A stretch of DNA of 64,000 bases from contig NW_006763144.1 in NCBI RefSeq assembly GCF_000264905.1, forward strand, positions 62,001 through 126,000, given 5' to 3'. The number at the start of each line of letters is the position of its first letter. Position 1 is the first letter of the stretch. This stretch comes from Stereum hirsutum FP-91666 SS1 (taxonomy: Eukaryota; Basidiomycota; Agaricomycetes; Russulales; Stereaceae). Both the position numbers and the translations under genes were made by a program. The notes beneath the pieces were generated by a model, which worked only from the letters and a program-made list of their open reading frames with translations, did not search any database and was not told where the DNA came from. Shown in pieces: positions 12,677-24,193 of this stretch.

Positions 12677-13765
12677 CTATACCATCACTCTATGGAGCAT
12701 ACCGTTCAAATACCTGACAAAAGAACCTGCCCTTTCTTCGATAGTCCGACCACCGACCTCTTCGATCTTCCCGGCGCTCTCCCGAAATCGCTCCGGCTGT
12801 AGTCTCTGCAGAACGCTCCGTATCTTCTCCTTCCTGGGCACTCCTGGTAATGGCTTCATACTACCCGTGAAGCCCACCCCCGCAGATCCATCAATCTTCG
12901 TCGAGGCGATATGCGGTCCACCTATAGGCCACTGAAACTCTGTGAACGGCGTCAGAGGTACTCCATCGCCAATTCTACCCAGTCTCTCCTCCTTCCCTTG
13001 ATCCTTCTTCGGCTCGACGCCAACCTTTGCTTTAGGCCCATCCTTCATCGTCCTGAGCATGGTCCTCCTCAACGTCTCGTCCGACTTCCTCTTCTCCTCG
13101 ATCTTCCTTCTCTCTTCGCGTCTCCTCTCCTCCGCCATCTTTCTACGCTCTGCGATCATCTTCCTAACCTCGACTCTCTTCTGTGCTTCCCTCTCCCTCT
13201 CCTCGACAGTACGTACAACTGTTTGGCCCATCGCTCCGAAAAGAATATGCGTCTGCTTCTCTCCCGCGTCTGCCAGAGTGTCTGTCCCGAACCCTTTCCC
13301 GGTACCGAACCCGTCACTCATATCCGTGCTCGCGTACGCCTTCATCCACTCCTCGAACGCACTAGGGTCCGGACTCGACTCGACTCTAATCCTCTCACCC
13401 GCGGTACTATGGCCTACATGCACCCCAGCCCCACGACCACGGCCGACCCTCCCCGTAGTACTGACGCTCGCGCCCCTCGGCCTTCCCTTCGCCGTTCCCC
13501 CGACCGTAAGCGACGACTTCGTATCCGAGCGCCTGAGAGTATGCTGGACAGGTAACGGAGCGCTGGACTTCTTCGGCGCGGGAACGGGAGTGTATTTCGT
13601 CGGCATTGGCGTTCGAGGAGATGCGCTGGGGCTCCAGAATGATGTGGATGACCGGGGCTGGGATGAGGGGATGTGGTTTGCGGTCCGAGCGCTGCGCCAG
13701 GCAGACTTGGATTTGGAAGCTGTGGAAGGGGTGACTGTGGACCGTGACATGGCTGAGGACATCAT
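12677..13765 (-). CDS. Hypothetical basic coiled-coil protein
   Basis: One uninterrupted frame. I take the first of two adjacent ATGs at 13765, giving 362 residues, because codons upstream of it read a low-complexity region that overlaps short tandem repeats. The N-terminal third is Ser/Thr/Pro/Lys-rich and looks disordered. The middle has a strongly charged helix (VRTVEEREREAQKRVEVRK and the following EERRREERRKIEEKRK, about residues 180-230) that should form a coiled coil. The C-terminal part contains VPLTPFTEFQWPIGGPH, which looks more conserved in style and may be a binding motif. I recognise no family. A 249-codon frame exists on the opposite strand, but its composition mirrors this one. 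Expression should decide; I favour the minus-strand frame because its charge pattern is protein-like. Confidence 0.6.
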   Translation of the reverse strand: MMSSAMSRSTVTPSTASKSKSAWRSARTANHIPSSQPRSSTSFWSPSASPRTPMPTKYTPVPAPKKSSAPLPVQHTLRRSDTKSSLTVGGTAKGRPRGASVSTTGRVGRGRGAGVHVGHSTAGERIRVESSPDPSAFEEWMKAYASTDMSDGFGTGKGFGTDTLADAGEKQTHILFGAMGQTVVRTVEEREREAQKRVEVRKMIAERRKMAEERRREERRKIEEKRKSDETLRRTMLRTMKDGPKAKVGVEPKKDQGKEERLGRIGDGVPLTPFTEFQWPIGGPHIASTKIDGSAGVGFTGSMKPLPGVPRKEKIRSVLQRLQPERFRESAGKIEEVGGRTIEERAGSFVRYLNGMLHRVMV

Positions 13766-13795
13766 GATAGTAGTGGGTAGGCGACAGCGGTCAAC

Positions 13796-13828
13796 AGTAG
13801 CGGAGTAGTAGCGGAGTAGTAGCGGTGC
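13796..13828. repeat. Short tandem repeat
   Basis: About three head-to-tail copies of an 11-base unit GTAGCGGAGTA, the last imperfect, just upstream of the hypothetical coiled-coil gene start. Possibly slippage; no function inferred. Confidence 0.7.
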
Positions 13829-14773
13829 AGGAGCAGTTTCACAGCGCAAGACGAAAGAACAAGAAGAGGAATAGTGAGCGGCACTGAGGATCCGTAGCGA
13901 TAATGAAGAGAAAGGCCTGCGTTAGATGACCGTGATCTTGCGCTGGCAGTAGAGAGCCGCCCCTTCACATCGATACCCTCCTCGACGTCCCTTCCTTCCC
14001 TTATCAATGCTATGCGTGCGCGCGACCTCCCCTTCCGAGACTGTCATAAACCGTGCCTCATGAACTTCATGTTGGACTCTCGGCGGTCGATATTTCACCT
14101 TGAGGTGAATACACGAGAAGGTGCTGTGGCCAGGCGGAACGCACGAGGCTCGGCGCCGGGCGAGCGAGCGATGTTCCTTTCCTTTTGGACCATTTCTGAC
14201 TGTCCGATTCGCCTCGTTTGCTCACTTCGCCGTCGTATGTTTGTTCCCGAACGCCTGTTGGACCCGTTCGAGGCTTGTGTAATTTCGTTATCTGATCCGA
14301 GCTCGTCAATGTGTGCGTTCAAACGACATTGTATTACGAGTCGGATGATTAAGCTTTTAGACTTCGCCCTGCATCTGAACTTGAACTTACTTTTTGGATG
14401 GACGGCGGGAAGAGGAATGGTGTCAAGAGGCTGGCAGGAAGCGGGGCGCTGGACGTGTGGTCAATCGAGTTTGGCATGTGTCTGTGTCTGTGTGCACCTT
14501 CAATGTCCATGTCACTTCCCCAGTCGTGTTTAGTCCTTCAGATCTTAGAACCGACGGCTCTCCGCCGCCGCTCTGTCCATCGCTCGACGCGTTCGAGAAG
14601 ACTTCATAGTATAAGCACATGAATTGTCTCTTCCATATGCTGTACGATAATTTCCGCCACTTCTTCACGTCTGTTCCATAATGTAGTAACGACTCGGACC
14701 ATGAACACGTACTTGCTACTGATCGATTTGATCCTCAACATCGAACATCGAACAATCGCATCACATCCACACG

Positions 14774-14812
14774 TATGAGCCAACATCCACACGCTATGAG
14801 CCAACATCCCCA
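14774..14812. repeat. Two-copy tandem repeat, period 21
   Basis: TATGAGCCAACATCCACAC at 14774-14792 recurs as TATGAGCCAACATCCCCA at 14795-14812. A small local duplication in non-coding DNA. Confidence 0.75.
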
Positions 14813-16345
14813 CCTCACCGTGACATCGGGAGTGTCGACGAGTCGTGGGCGTCGTGTCGTTTCCATACGATCACAGGCTCACAGCCAGTTATAATCACCG
14901 GCAAGTGTAGGCGAGTAGGCACTACGATATTGACACAGTGCGCCCACTGCAACCTGCATCGAACTTTTGAGCTGATAGAACACAAGGCAACCGGCAGCTG
15001 TGTGATAAGTAGCTTGCCCTCGCGCAGGACTCGGAGCACCCCTGTCCTTGCGCGTGAGTACTCACAGGCTTCAAGTTCGTCGATAAACGGCACTACGTAG
15101 TCCCAGTGAGTGAAAGAGAGCCTGAGCATCTGAACCAGGACGACCAAGTGAGATTAAAGTCGTACTCGCTGTGATCTGGACACCAGACGATGCATGGGAT
15201 GCGCGTGCTCTTGTGTAGTAGAGTGTTATCGGCGACGGAATAAGTTGGTACACAAAGCCTGTGTACATTGAAATGGCCCACAGAGATCCAGTCGAGGCAC
15301 TTGGGGTCGAAAGCAGGCAGGCCGATATTCAGTCTATCATAGAACGACAATCAAAAGAATCCGGCACACCAGGAAAAAAAACAGCTCGTCGACGAGGCGA
15401 ACATCGACCTCGAAAGCGCTGAGAACGTACCATGTTATAATAAATAATGCGCCACTGTGGCGCCGCCCACGAACAAGTCTGTCAGACATCGGAATCGGAT
15501 GCATCAGACCTCAGGGAAATAACCAGGGGAACGAAAATACGCTCAGTATCCAGATACTCTCGTATAACGCCCAGAATGAGATTTAAGTTAGCTAAAGTAC
15601 ACCATCCACAGAAGGGTAAAAACGAAAGAAAGAGTGAAAGAAAAGGAAAAGGTCGTAAACCCGACGTCGGTCTAAGAAGGATGAAGGATGAAGGGGATGT
15701 AGTTTGTGTAAGAAGCTCCGAAGGGCTGCAAGAGGAAGAAAGGATAAAAAAAAAGATGAAGCAGAAGACCCAAGATGTATATGACTCCAAATGCCCAATG
15801 CTCATTGCAGTATATATGTAGCATGATCTAGCTACATACCATACTAACTTACGGAAGTACAGAGCGGTCGAGCACGGGGACGCTGACGGGAGAACGGAGA
15901 CGAAAGCACAACAGCAGCGGTATGTATGTAGTAACGTTGACAGACAACAGAGCACAGAGCACACAACACCAGACGGAGAAGTGTCAGCAGTGGTAGGAGC
16001 AGTGGAAACGTGTCCGGACTGCGAGCCCAGTATGTGCGGCATGAAGACGGATGAAAGCGGAGTATATGAACGAATGAAGTGAGCGCAGGTGAGTGGTTAC
16101 AACAAAGAATGGTGTTGCGGGAGAGAATGAAGAGAGCGATAAATGAAGCGAAGTAGGCGTGATATGTACTGCGTGGGAAAGGTGAACAAAACGACTGATG
16201 GGTTACTACGCACAAGCAAGCAAAAAAAAGGCAGAATTGGAGACCGAAAGAACGAACCCATTCCATCCGATCCCAAACTCAGGCGCTTCCTGCCATCCGT
16301 GTGTATAGCCCATCATTTTCCATCCTACGTGACTTCACCCGCCCT

Positions 16346-17397
16346 TTACGCGACGCCCCTCATCCCTCCATAACCCATCGCCGCCCCCTGCTCCGCCAAC
16401 TTCTTCTGCCTAAACGCCTTCCTGTACTTCGTCCTCTCATACGTCACCAACCCAACCACAATCAACGCAATCACACTGATACCCCCAAACACGCCCAATC
16501 CGATCGGCAGCACCTGCAGCGACTTGCCAGGGACGACGAACGCGGAGGCTGAGGCTGAAGCGGCTGCGTTGTCTGCCGCGCTGGAGGCGGAGGGTGCGGT
16601 GTCTGCTGCGCTGGTGGCGGCGGCGGCACCGGCGACTGAGGAGGCGCTGGCGGCGGCTGTGGAGGTGGCGAGACCTGAGGAGATGGCTGAGAGAGGGATC
16701 GAGGAGAATGTGCCGACTATGGGTGTACCGGATGCGGCGGCGGCGGCGGCGGAGGTGCTGCTGGCTGCTGTGGTGTCGGTCGAGGATGCAGCAGCTGATG
16801 AAGACACGGCCGCGGATGAGGCGGCAGCTGCGCTAGTGGACGTTGCGGCGGTCTACGAACAATGGGGTGAAAAATAGAGAATAAAACATGAATATTTAAA
16901 CGATCCTCTGTCTGGCCTTCATCAAACATTCGAACACGAATATATGCTCACCGTGTCCGTGCTGCTCGCAGCAGCAGCTGAAGACGACGCTGCAGTTGTA
17001 GCAGCCGCAGAAGAGGCAGCAGCGGCGCTGGTGGACGTTGCAGCCGCCGCAGTCGACGACGAAGCGGCGGCTACCGACGTCGCGTCGACGGGAGTGGTAA
17101 CACACGACGTGACCTCCTCCATCTCCACCGTTCCATCTGCGCCCGTAACCGGCGTGAGCGTGATCGTGCAAGTCTCGAGCATCTTTCCACTTGCACTGAA
17201 ATCACGCGTTCGTCGTCGAGACAGTGAGTAAAGAAATTCTGGTGGATGCAGATTTAAATGGGGACGTACGTGTCAATGGTCTGCTGCGACTCGACCGTCA
17301 CTGGGTTTTGTCTCCGGCTGATGGCTGCTGGTGCTGCAGAGACATTCGAGCCGAAGAGGGCCAGGGCGAGGAGAAAACAATGATATAAAGCGAGCAT
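16346..17397 (-). CDS. Secreted/cell-surface Ser-Ala-rich protein with one transmembrane segment
   Basis: Three exons (17397-17270, 17195-16952, 16852-16346) give 292 residues, and all junctions keep frame. The start MLALYHCFLLALALFGSNVSA is a signal peptide. Next comes LETCTITLTPVTG and TSCVTTP, then a long Ser/Ala/Thr-rich stalk likely to be O-mannosylated. A single membrane helix (VLPIGLGVFGGISVIALIVVGLV) follows, with a short basic tail YERTKYRKAFRQKK. This layout (signal, rigid stalk, one helix, cytoplasmic tail) is that of fungal wall sensors of the Mid2/Wsc style, but no WSC cysteine domain is present, so sensor function is inference only. Two paired cysteines in the short N-terminal module may mark a small extracellular domain. 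The poly-Ala tracts are coded by GCG/GCC repeats, which makes length variation likely. Confidence 0.8.
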
Positions 17398-17937
17398 TTC
17401 CGGGTATGTATCCTGTTTCGAATCCTCTACGAAAGCGCCCAAGGAGGAACAGAGAAAAAATGCACAAAAATAAAAGCAAGTCAAGCACTGGGCCTGTAGA
17501 GCTGTTAAAAGTCGATAAGTTACGTTTAAATGGCTGGGAGTTCCTGCTCCGGGTCCTAGAGGCGGCTGGTGAGGCTTGTGCTGGCCGTCGACGAAGATGA
17601 AGAGAAGGAAAAGATCGGAAGGGCCTCCAGGGCGAAGCGGGAAGAAGAAAGAGAAGGGAGAGGAGAACAAGGAGAGAGGGATGGAGACAATCGTCGACAA
17701 CGTCCTGCAGCGCAACCGTCCTCGCGCGACGGCCATATCCATCCCCTTTTGAGGCTCCGCGCAGATGCGGCAACGGCCCGCAGCCAGCGTAACTGAGTCG
17801 TTCTCCGTCTCCTTCACGACCGTAAACGCCTGGACCCATCACGCGAGAAAATCAGGATGCATGTCTGCCGTTCGTCGGTAAAATCTACAAACATGAGGTG
17901 GGACAAATAAACATATATTCAAGAATCACGCTCTATC
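17398..17937. promoter_or_regulatory. Intergenic region with pyrimidine-rich tract upstream of the surface protein
   Basis: Between the surface-protein start (17397, minus) and the 3' end of the P5B ATPase gene. On the minus strand, about 17600-17700 is a long C/T-rich tract, a common feature of fungal promoters. Open frames through this region read as an extended leader of the surface protein but lack a signal or family match. Confidence 0.45.
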
Positions 17938-20900
17938 CTATCCACGTCCATCCACGACCTTGTACGTCTTCCCATCCCTCACCCTTCGCCGCTTCTCCAC
18001 CAACACCAGATCCAATATCCCGACCACGCCCTGGACGCCCCACCGCTCAAACGCCAGCGACGCCACCACGTTGATGGCAACCGCGAACAGCAGCACCCAT
18101 CTCGCGCCCGATGGGATGGGCATCAACTCGAGAATCATCGAGATGACATGAGGAGGGGCGAGCAGGACGAGTGCGTTGAAGGCCGACAGCGCGACGAGTG
18201 ATAGCATCAGCCAACCTGTGTGAATGATAAATGTGTGGCGATGAGGTGTGGGATGATGTAGCGGCGGTCAGTACGGATATGTGCGAACGACTCGGGACGG
18301 TGGGATGAGAAGGGACGTTGTATACTGACCGTTCGTCCACATCGGCTTGCGATATGGTGGCCCGATGCTAAATACAGCCGCAACGAGGATGTACTGGAAG
18401 CACGAAACCAAGAATAACGACGTGTTCTCGTAGTTCGTCGCCTGCAAATGATCATCGTCCGAATCCGGATCTGTCGACGGCGGAAAGTACCTAGCAAACG
18501 GCACAACGAGTCAGTGACCTCAATCGAGCGTGTCAGTCGGAAACTCACCATGGTTGCCGCCTGACCCAGAAGAATGCCCAAAACTGCACGACACTCGTGA
18601 TGATAATCTGTCCGACGATGCTCGTCAACACGCCCTTCGAGACCAAACTCGCAGTAGGTCTCTTCGGATGTATCTGAGGGAATGGAAGCGTGCGACCCAC
18701 TACAGTCGTGAGGAGGACAAAAGGAGCCGAAAGTTAGAAGACAAACGCGTAACCAAAACATACCGGTTATGGAAAGGAAGCAAACGTACTGGTGACGGCG
18801 ACGGGAATGATAATGAACAGATCGATGTACAAGAACTGCGGCCAAGGAATGAGGAACTTCAATCAGCTTTCCGGGGCACGAGGACAGACAGAACTGCGCA
18901 AGCAAGACAAAGGCATTCGAGCGCACCTGGAAGTCACCCAACGACGAGGCGAAGGAATACAACAATGTGATGGTCGTGAACTGAATCAAAGAGTACAGCG
19001 CCCTATAAAGTAGCATCCAATTAGTACAAAAGCGCATCTGTACGAAGAAGTGGAAGAAAAAGGGAAATAGTGTCATCCTCACATGTACTTGAAGCAGCTA
19101 AAGCTCGTCACCAGCGCCGCCCTCCCTTCCCTGATCACCTCCAGCACACAACTCACATCTGGCGTCCGACTCGTGAACGGAGCAGCCACACTCGCCTCTG
19201 CCTCGCTCAATGATAATCCTACGTCCGCGGCTTTGAGTGCCGCACAGTCGTTGGCACCGTCTCCGCACATGAGGACGGTGTAGCCTAGTGATTGAAGCCG
19301 TTCTACGACTTCGTTCTTTTCGTCGGGCGACATACGTGCGAATATCTGGGCTCGAGCGAACATCTACACCAAGCCATGATCAGCACGATTATCTGAATGA
19401 AAGACTGAAGGAAGATGTCGAGCAAGATTGTAGGAAGACGCACCCGCTGTAAAGTCTCCAATGGAGCATTGTTGATCATCCACCTGAACACATCTCCAGT
19501 CACAGCCAACGCATAGTCCTGATGATCCAACATATCCTCATCTATCCCATGATGCGCAGGTGCCTCCTTCGGCCTCAAGCTGTAGTCGTCCAACTCCCAT
19601 TCAGGGTCATCCATGCACGTCCATTCCAGTTTCGCGAGTGGCGTAGTCGAGTTCCCTGGACGAGCCAACACAATAATGATATCAGAACACGGACTGTATC
19701 GGTGAATACACCGTTGGTCATGAAAGACACACCTCTTACGAATGCAGGCGCAAACACCTGTGTCGTCTGTGTGATGAGATTACACTCCCTCGCCACACTA
19801 ACAGCCGTGAGCGCATTATCACCCGTGATCATCCTACACGGAAGATGCGCTTGTCGAAGTGCTTGAATGGCGGGCGCTGTACCTGGCTTGAGCTTGTTTT
19901 CGAAGATGACGAGGCCGAGGAAGCGGAGGCCTGATTCGGCCTGTTCACTGTGGCGCGCCACAACATATATCAGAACGAAGGGCTGGGGTACCGTGCCAGA
20001 AATTGTACATACCGTTTCAGCCGTTGGGCTTTCAGCCATGACAGCCCCTCAATGCTTTTTCCAGCTATAGCGATGACACGGTAGCCGCGCTTGGTGTAGT
20101 ACGATAGCAGGTCATCGTAATCATCCGGGACTAAACACAACATCAGCACCGACAAGGAAAAGCGATGGATCAGACAACGTACATGACTCCTTCATGCAGA
20201 TATCTGCCATGACCTCCGGAGCTCCCTTGACGTAGACTTCCATAGATGTGCTCTTGAGCCTCTTGACCACGACGCTCATCCGTCTAAGCTGAGAAACAAA
20301 CTCGAACGTTCGAATGACACCCAATTCCAAGAAATGAGCATGCTAAGCGACGAAGTCGAAGTGATCATCATGAGATCATTATCGCTCTCTTCATTAGGAA
20401 TAGAAATGAAAAACGAACCTTCGCCGCACCCTTCAACGCATCTTCAACCCTGAACTGCGCGCTGCCCGGCGGCCTCACAATCGTCTGCACCAACGCCGCT
20501 GGCCTTCCACTATCACTCGCACCATCTCCAGTCGCACCACTCTTCTTTCCTTTGATGACCGCAGTCCCAGCGACATGTCCCTCCTCGATCGCCCACTTCG
20601 TAAACATGAACATCTTCACATCCAACGGATCCCCAATAACCTCCCCGTCCACCACCTTCAACTGATGACACGTTGCCAACGCCTGCAAAAAGCTCTCCTT
20701 CCCCCTCCCACCACCACCACCACTCAATGGTAAATCATCCACGTCCTCAATGAGCTCCCCGAACCGGTGTACGTTGCGTTCTAGACCCCTGACGCCGAGG
20801 ATATCGAGTCCGTCTTCGGTGAGCGTCCCGGTCTTGTCAAAGCAGCAGACATTGATTTTTCCGGCGACGTTGATGCGGCTGGGGGCGATGCAGAATATTC

Positions 20901-23438
20901 CGGATTGGCGGAGACGGCTGAGGGCGAAGCTGGTTCCGATGGAGAGCGTGGCGGGAAGTGCGGGTGGGACGACGACGGTGATGAGATCGAGTGCTCGGAG
21001 GAGGATAGTATGCCATCGGACCTGTATAGCACAACACATCAGCTATGTACGCGAAAGAAAGGTGGAGAAACACTCACACCGAGCCTGACGAACTGCACGG
21101 CACTGGCCAAGAATCCTACCCCCGCGATCCCCGCAAGCACCATGATGAACCGTATAGAATCCCTATAGAACTTGAACCCCATCGGCTTCGGAAACAACAT
21201 CGACCTCACGAGTGCCCCTTTCGTCGTACTGAACCCTGTCCGAACCACGATCCCCAGCGCCGGCCTCTCATTGACCTCATCTATCGCCCCCACGCCCTTC
21301 CGTATCCTCACCACCTTGGTACCGGCATAGAGGAAAGACTTAGACATGTCGCTGGAAACGTCGCGCGATTCACGCCAGCGGGAGAGATCTTCGTCTGAGA
21401 CGGAGACTTTGGAGACGGGGACGGATTCTCCGGTTAGCATGGATTCATTTACTATTCCGTCGCCGGAGAGGAGGAAGAGGTCTGCGGGGAGAATAGGGAG
21501 AGGGGGGGAGAGGAGGTTGATGATGTCGCCGGGGACGAGGTCGGAAGACTCGCGAGAGAGCCCTAGGATATTGTGAGTCGAAGGTTGTGATAATTGAGAT
21601 GCGGGAGAAAGCTTACAAGCTCCATCTACGAAGACGCTAACGGGACATGAGAATCGTGACATCTCGCGCATCCGTGCTATGGTCTACCAACTACATTTAG
21701 CATGCGTCTTGCTGTAGAAGAGATAAATTCTAACCTTTTTCGTGTCGATGAGGGTCGTGGCGACGCTCAAAGTCGAAATCAACGCAATGCAGAAGGCATA
21801 ATAATAGTAATCATCGATGGACCAGAGAATAATGCTCGCAATTTGGAAGACATAAAACGGATGTATGATCTTGGAAGCGATTGATTAATTTTTAGAAATG
21901 CAGGGGGAGGAATGACCCACCTCGTCAATCATGAGCGTTATAGTCGACTTGGCCGCGATTTCAATCAGGTTTGGTCCGAACAGTTTCAGCCTCTGTGCCC
22001 TAGTTCCATCGTCGAGGCCATTCTTTACGGATTGTACACCCGTCCAGGAAGGGTCTCGCCAGTCCCTATGCCAACTTGAGTCTCCAGCATATGTGAACAC
22101 ATAAGAAAGAATACATACTTAGTCATCTTGAACAACCCATCGCGTTCATCCAACGCAAACCTCGCATATCGATAATCGACCACCAGCAACGTCTCCAGCA
22201 TCTCGCCATCTAGCGTGCCGAGCGCACCGACGCCATTCGTGTGTCCGTTTGCGGTCCCATTTACTTTAGTAAGACCAGCCACTCCGACTAAAGGACCCGC
22301 AAACACCGTCGAGGCGGGATACGGATACTCGAGCCTTTGTACTGGAAACAGCGCTATATCCCTGTAGGCAGTCTAGTTGCATCCTTGGGACCTTTCGTGT
22401 AGACTCAAATTAATCGAAAAGGCTTACCTCGACCACTACGAGTCCATCCTTCAACTCTCTGAAGGCCCTCTCCTTCGCGACCCAGCGTAGCCACAACTTC
22501 GGAAACCAGTGACCCAAGAGGCCCAAGAGGCCGAAGGAGAGTATGCAAAGTGCTCGCCAGACCCACTTACGAAAGAACATTGTCTCGTAACCGACGAAAC
22601 GGATGGAGGTGTCTTCTTCCGTGATGTAGATGATTTGGCGGCTGGGTGGGCCGGGCGGTGGTGGGTCGAGGGGTTCGAGGTCGATTTCGATACGGGCTTC
22701 GTCACCGAAGAATTGATCAGCAGAGAGGAGTGGGAGGTGAGCGGAGTGAGTGGGTGAGGGTGGGTTGGATCCGTAATCCATGCTGGCGGCCGGTGAAGGA
22801 GATCTCGCAACGTCCTCGTCTCCCGAAGCTTCTGCTTCATCCTCCTCTCCTGACGAATACCCCCAGCGGTCGTCCCCATCCTCCTCTTCGTCACTATCCA
22901 CTGCGACCGAGCCAGCGTCAGAACGAGTCCCCCACCGCCTTCTTGACGATGCTGTCGACCGCTGGGAGAACGAAGGCCGTCGCGAGTGCTCACGCCCCGC
23001 TGTACTCTTATCCCGTCCAAACAGATGCGCAATATTCTCAAAAACACCATTCCGATGTGGCGACGGTGATTTCCTTCCTCTCCTCATCAACGGTCTCTCC
23101 CCCGTGATGTCCTCCTCTTCATCTTCTCCGGACGTAGCGCCCACGCTGTCGGCTCTACTGTGTGAGCTCCCTCGCCTCCTTGGTCCTCTTCCCTGTGACG
23201 CCTGGCTATCTTCGCTTCGATGACGACTAAGTGAGCGCGTATGGGTCATGCGCGAGACGCTGGACGGGATGACGGAGTGACCTGGGCCAGAAAACATAGA
23301 GCCTGCGGCATCGTCGTAGGCGATGCTGTATTGCGAGTCGCGACGTCCACGGCGGGAGTTAGAGACTGCATTGGAGATGTCGATGGCGGAGGCGCCTTCA
23401 GTGTAGTCATGATTTGATGGTCCAGCAATGTTAGACAT
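17938..23438 (-). CDS. YPK9: P5B-type P-type ATPase (vacuolar/lysosomal, Ypk9/ATP13A2 family)
   Basis: A large multi-exon gene starting [12 protein letters not shown] at 23438 and ending [10 protein letters not shown] at 17938. Residues 1 to about 250 are a charged, Ser/Arg/Asp-rich cytosolic extension. Then [17 protein letters not shown] begins the P5-specific N-terminal domain. Catalytic landmarks follow: [11 protein letters not shown] (actuator loop), [18 protein letters not shown] (membrane helix 4), [12 protein letters not shown] (phosphorylated Asp), YVKGAPEVM (nucleotide site), [17 protein letters not shown] and [18 protein letters not shown] (hinge). The PPALP helix-4 motif separates P5B from P5A (PPELP). 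Known P5B pumps export polyamines from lysosomes or vacuoles and protect against heavy metals, and that role is likely here. The C-terminal helices are recognised down to the stop. All key residues seen are intact, and the introns are short. Confidence 0.9.
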
Positions 23439-24193
23439 CCCTATTTTATATCATGCGATTTAAAGGTTTTTTGTAAACAGTGAATGGGTGGGTAGACGTA
23501 CCTGCTCAGGGCGGCTAGAGCTATCGGTGATGTTTCACTCTAGCTATGAGGGACAGTCGTCTTTCAGGAACATGAGTTTGATATATTCTCGAGAAATAGG
23601 ACCAATACCAACCTTTATCGAACTGGTGCTCATGAACTGTCGCTCGGTAAGTCGGATGTTCAGCGCTCAACCACCAATTTTGATGGCGGTCAATACAAAG
23701 CTAAGGAAACCACATAAGATATAAACACAAAGAGATACTGACGAATCATCTCACCTATACAGGCTATTAGTTCACAGCAAAGATGAAGGTCGTGAACAAG
23801 TAAAGGTCGTGAACAAGTCGAGGACGTCTTCCGCGTTCGGTTTACTGCACGGAAAGCTAGGGCTCGGGCGGAACCGAAGCTGCTGCTGTGGCGTGAATAG
23901 TTGGGTGGCGAAAGTATCTTCAACCTTTTTACAGCTTCCTCTCGAGCACAGTTTAGATGAAGGTAGAATCTGTATTTATATATCTCTACACAGAGCCACA
24001 GTCGTAAATCAGAGTAAAATATTGCACCTTTTCAACGCGGTGTTTGTGCCACCGCCACACCCGCTTCCTGCCGAGCGCCTATTTCCAATTTTACTGCCGA
24101 ATCTTCGTCATCCAAAAGTCAGTCCGCTCTTGAACTCTTCGTCATCCTCATCGTTTCATTCGCTGTCGTCGTTGTCGATAATCTCCAGAAAAA
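23439..24193. promoter_or_regulatory. Divergent promoter region between P5B ATPase and MIA40
   Basis: About 750 bases between two start codons facing away from each other, so both promoters should lie here. A 16-base direct repeat AAGGTCGTGAACAAGT occurs at 23786-23801 and 23803-23818. No clear TATA box; C/T-rich DNA precedes the MIA40 start. Confidence 0.5.
23786..23818. repeat. Tandem direct repeat in the divergent promoter
   Basis: Two exact copies of a 16-base unit separated by one base. It could be a doubled protein-binding site or replication slippage; the sequence alone cannot tell. Confidence 0.7.

Larger units (their letters stand above)
13766..16345. other. Gene-poor region, 2.6 kb
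   Basis: No supported gene. It contains a short 11-base tandem repeat (GTAGCGGAGTA type, about 13796-13828), a 21-base tandem duplication at 14774-14812, a purine-rich plus strand near 15610-15770 and open frames whose translations are low in complexity or Cys/Arg/Ser-rich without a known motif. The nearest genes on both sides are on the minus strand. Confidence 0.5.

Noticed and set aside
13059..13808. 249-codon plus-strand frame opposite the coiled-coil gene
   Set aside because: Its translation is the codon mirror of a charged coiled coil, rich in Leu/Ser/Val without a motif; treated as a shadow and noted only as a question.
14012..14533. 173-codon plus-strand frame
   Set aside because: Composition is unlike a folded protein, with no family match, no introns and no promoter; several frames are open here because of base composition.
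15482..16042. 186-codon minus-strand frame with hydrophobic runs
   Set aside because: The apparent membrane segments come from a purine/pyrimidine-biased tract (about 15610-15770); no signature and no splicing support.
17254..17842. Long minus-strand frames upstream of the surface protein
   Set aside because: They run through the pyrimidine-rich promoter tract; the real product starts at the signal peptide ATG at 17397.
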